From the NCBI RefSeq assembly GCF_002086275.1, contig NZ_MVHT01000061.1, positions 1-40,200 of the forward strand: a DNA stretch of 40,200 nt, given 5' to 3'. This document shows, piece by piece, positions 39,725 to 40,200 of the stretch. A program made the position numbers and the translations under genes. The stretch is from Mycobacterium intermedium (GTDB lineage Bacteria > Actinomycetota > Actinomycetes > Mycobacteriales > Mycobacteriaceae). How positions within the stretch are numbered: position 1 is the stretch's first letter; each line of letters opens with the position of its first letter. The notes below the pieces were generated by a model that saw only the letters and a list, made by a program, of their open reading frames with translations, was not told where the DNA came from and searched no databases.

Positions 39725-40200
39725 ATGTCATTCTTAGTCGTAGCGCCAGATGTCCTGGCGGTCGCAGCTTCTGATCTAACAAATATCGGTTCATCCGCCA
39801 ACAACGCCGCTGCCGCAGCGGCGGCACCAACAACATCGCTGCTGGCCGCTGGCGCGGATGAGGTGTCGGCAGCCATCGCGGCGTTCTTCGCGGCGCACGG
39901 CCAGGAATATCAAAAGCTCAACGCACAGGCGGCGGCGTTTCACGCCGAATTTGTCCGAGCCCTGACCGCGGGCGCGGGCTCCTACGCTGGCGCCGAGGCG
40001 GCCGCTGCCTCGCCCTTACAAGGCCTGCTCGACGCGATCAACGGGCCCGTCCTGGCGTTCACCGGACGACCGCTCATCGGTAACGGCGCCAACGGTAAGC
40101 CGGGGACCGGACAGCCCGGCGGGGCAGGCGGTTGGCTGGGCGGCAACGGTGGGGCTGGCGGGTCGGGAGCAAACTCAGCGGTCGGGGCCGGCCAGAATGG
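39725..40200 (+). CDS. PE_PGRS family protein (partial, 3' end outside window)
   Basis: The open frame starts at ATG 39725, six bases after a GGGGAG ribosome site, and is still open at the right edge (158 codons). Residues 1-95 are a PE domain: MSFLVVAPDVLAVAASDLTN, and YAGAE as the YxxxE secretion signal. A linker with PLQGLLDAINGPVLAFTGRPLIGNGANG follows, the conserved PGRS transition, and then Gly-rich repeats (GGAGGWLGGNGGAGG) begin. Such proteins are exported by ESX-5 to the cell surface. In H37Rv the PE_PGRS60/61 genes are at this place. The 295 bases upstream hold only a possible -10 box (TAGCAT near 39618). Confidence 0.93.
   Translation, partial: MSFLVVAPDVLAVAASDLTNIGSSANNAAAAAAAPTTSLLAAGADEVSAAIAAFFAAHGQEYQKLNAQAAAFHAEFVRALTAGAGSYAGAEAAAASPLQGLLDAINGPVLAFTGRPLIGNGANGKPGTGQPGGAGGWLGGNGGAGGSGANSAVGAGQN

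Noticed and set aside
40070..40200. Gly/Asn-rich repeats as a CRISPR or satellite array
   Set aside because: They are in frame with the PE_PGRS gene and are its normal Gly-rich repeats.

Overview
The window is chromosomal DNA of a slow-growing non-tuberculous Mycobacterium. The evidence is high GC, GTG and TTG starts, an SVP-type PPE with its PE partner, a PE_PGRS gene at the right edge, and gene order matching the M. tuberculosis H37Rv stretch Rv3604c to Rv3653. A PE_PGRS gene argues against fast growers and against the M. avium complex. The species cannot be named from sequence alone. H37Rv comparisons are from memory.

Layout. (1) 1-5877, minus strand: ftsH-folE-folP-folB-folK followed by two membrane proteins; this is the folate operon behind the FtsH protease. 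(2) 6067-9788: a VOC-fold protein diverges from a three-gene operon of epoxide hydrolase ephA, a luciferase-like monooxygenase and a zinc-type dehydrogenase. (3) 10012-13117: a transmembrane Ser/Thr kinase with a DUF732 ectodomain, then a PE/PPE pair on the opposite strand. H37Rv carries espACD and esxV/esxW in this interval; neither set is present here. (4) 13962-18769: lipoprotein lpqG converges on the operon dacB-zincin-tilS-hpt. (5) 18913-23092: inorganic pyrophosphatase, a DUF475 membrane protein, and a cell-wall glycosylation cluster of flippase-like protein, ppgS and its small membrane partner. (6) 23213-27796: a GAF/coiled-coil/PP2C phosphatase at the position of Rv3633, galE1 overlapping head-to-head with a large membrane protein, and a small secreted CDGP protein. 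(7) 28099-31192: tRNA-Thr(CGT), DNA polymerase III delta-prime and the membrane adenylate cyclase. (8) 31207-37890: topoisomerase I, a conserved unknown, cspA with a textbook terminator, and helicase sftH. (9) 38395-40200: the Rv3651 orthologue and the start of a PE_PGRS gene that runs off the window.

Most genes are housekeeping: folate, cell-wall precursor and modification, purine salvage, tRNA modification and DNA topology. The accessory content is the ephA operon with its dehydrogenase, the DUF732 kinase, the PE/PPE pair, the GAF-PP2C phosphatase and the PE_PGRS gene.

A recurring regulatory theme is the mycobacterial leaderless layout: a TANNNT -10 box 6-8 bases before an ATG or GTG. It is visible ahead of at least seven genes and helped choose several starts. 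The most unusual case is galE1 and its divergent neighbour, whose coding 5' ends overlap by 35 bp with each -10 box inside the other gene. No CRISPR array, intact insertion sequence, prophage or rRNA was seen.
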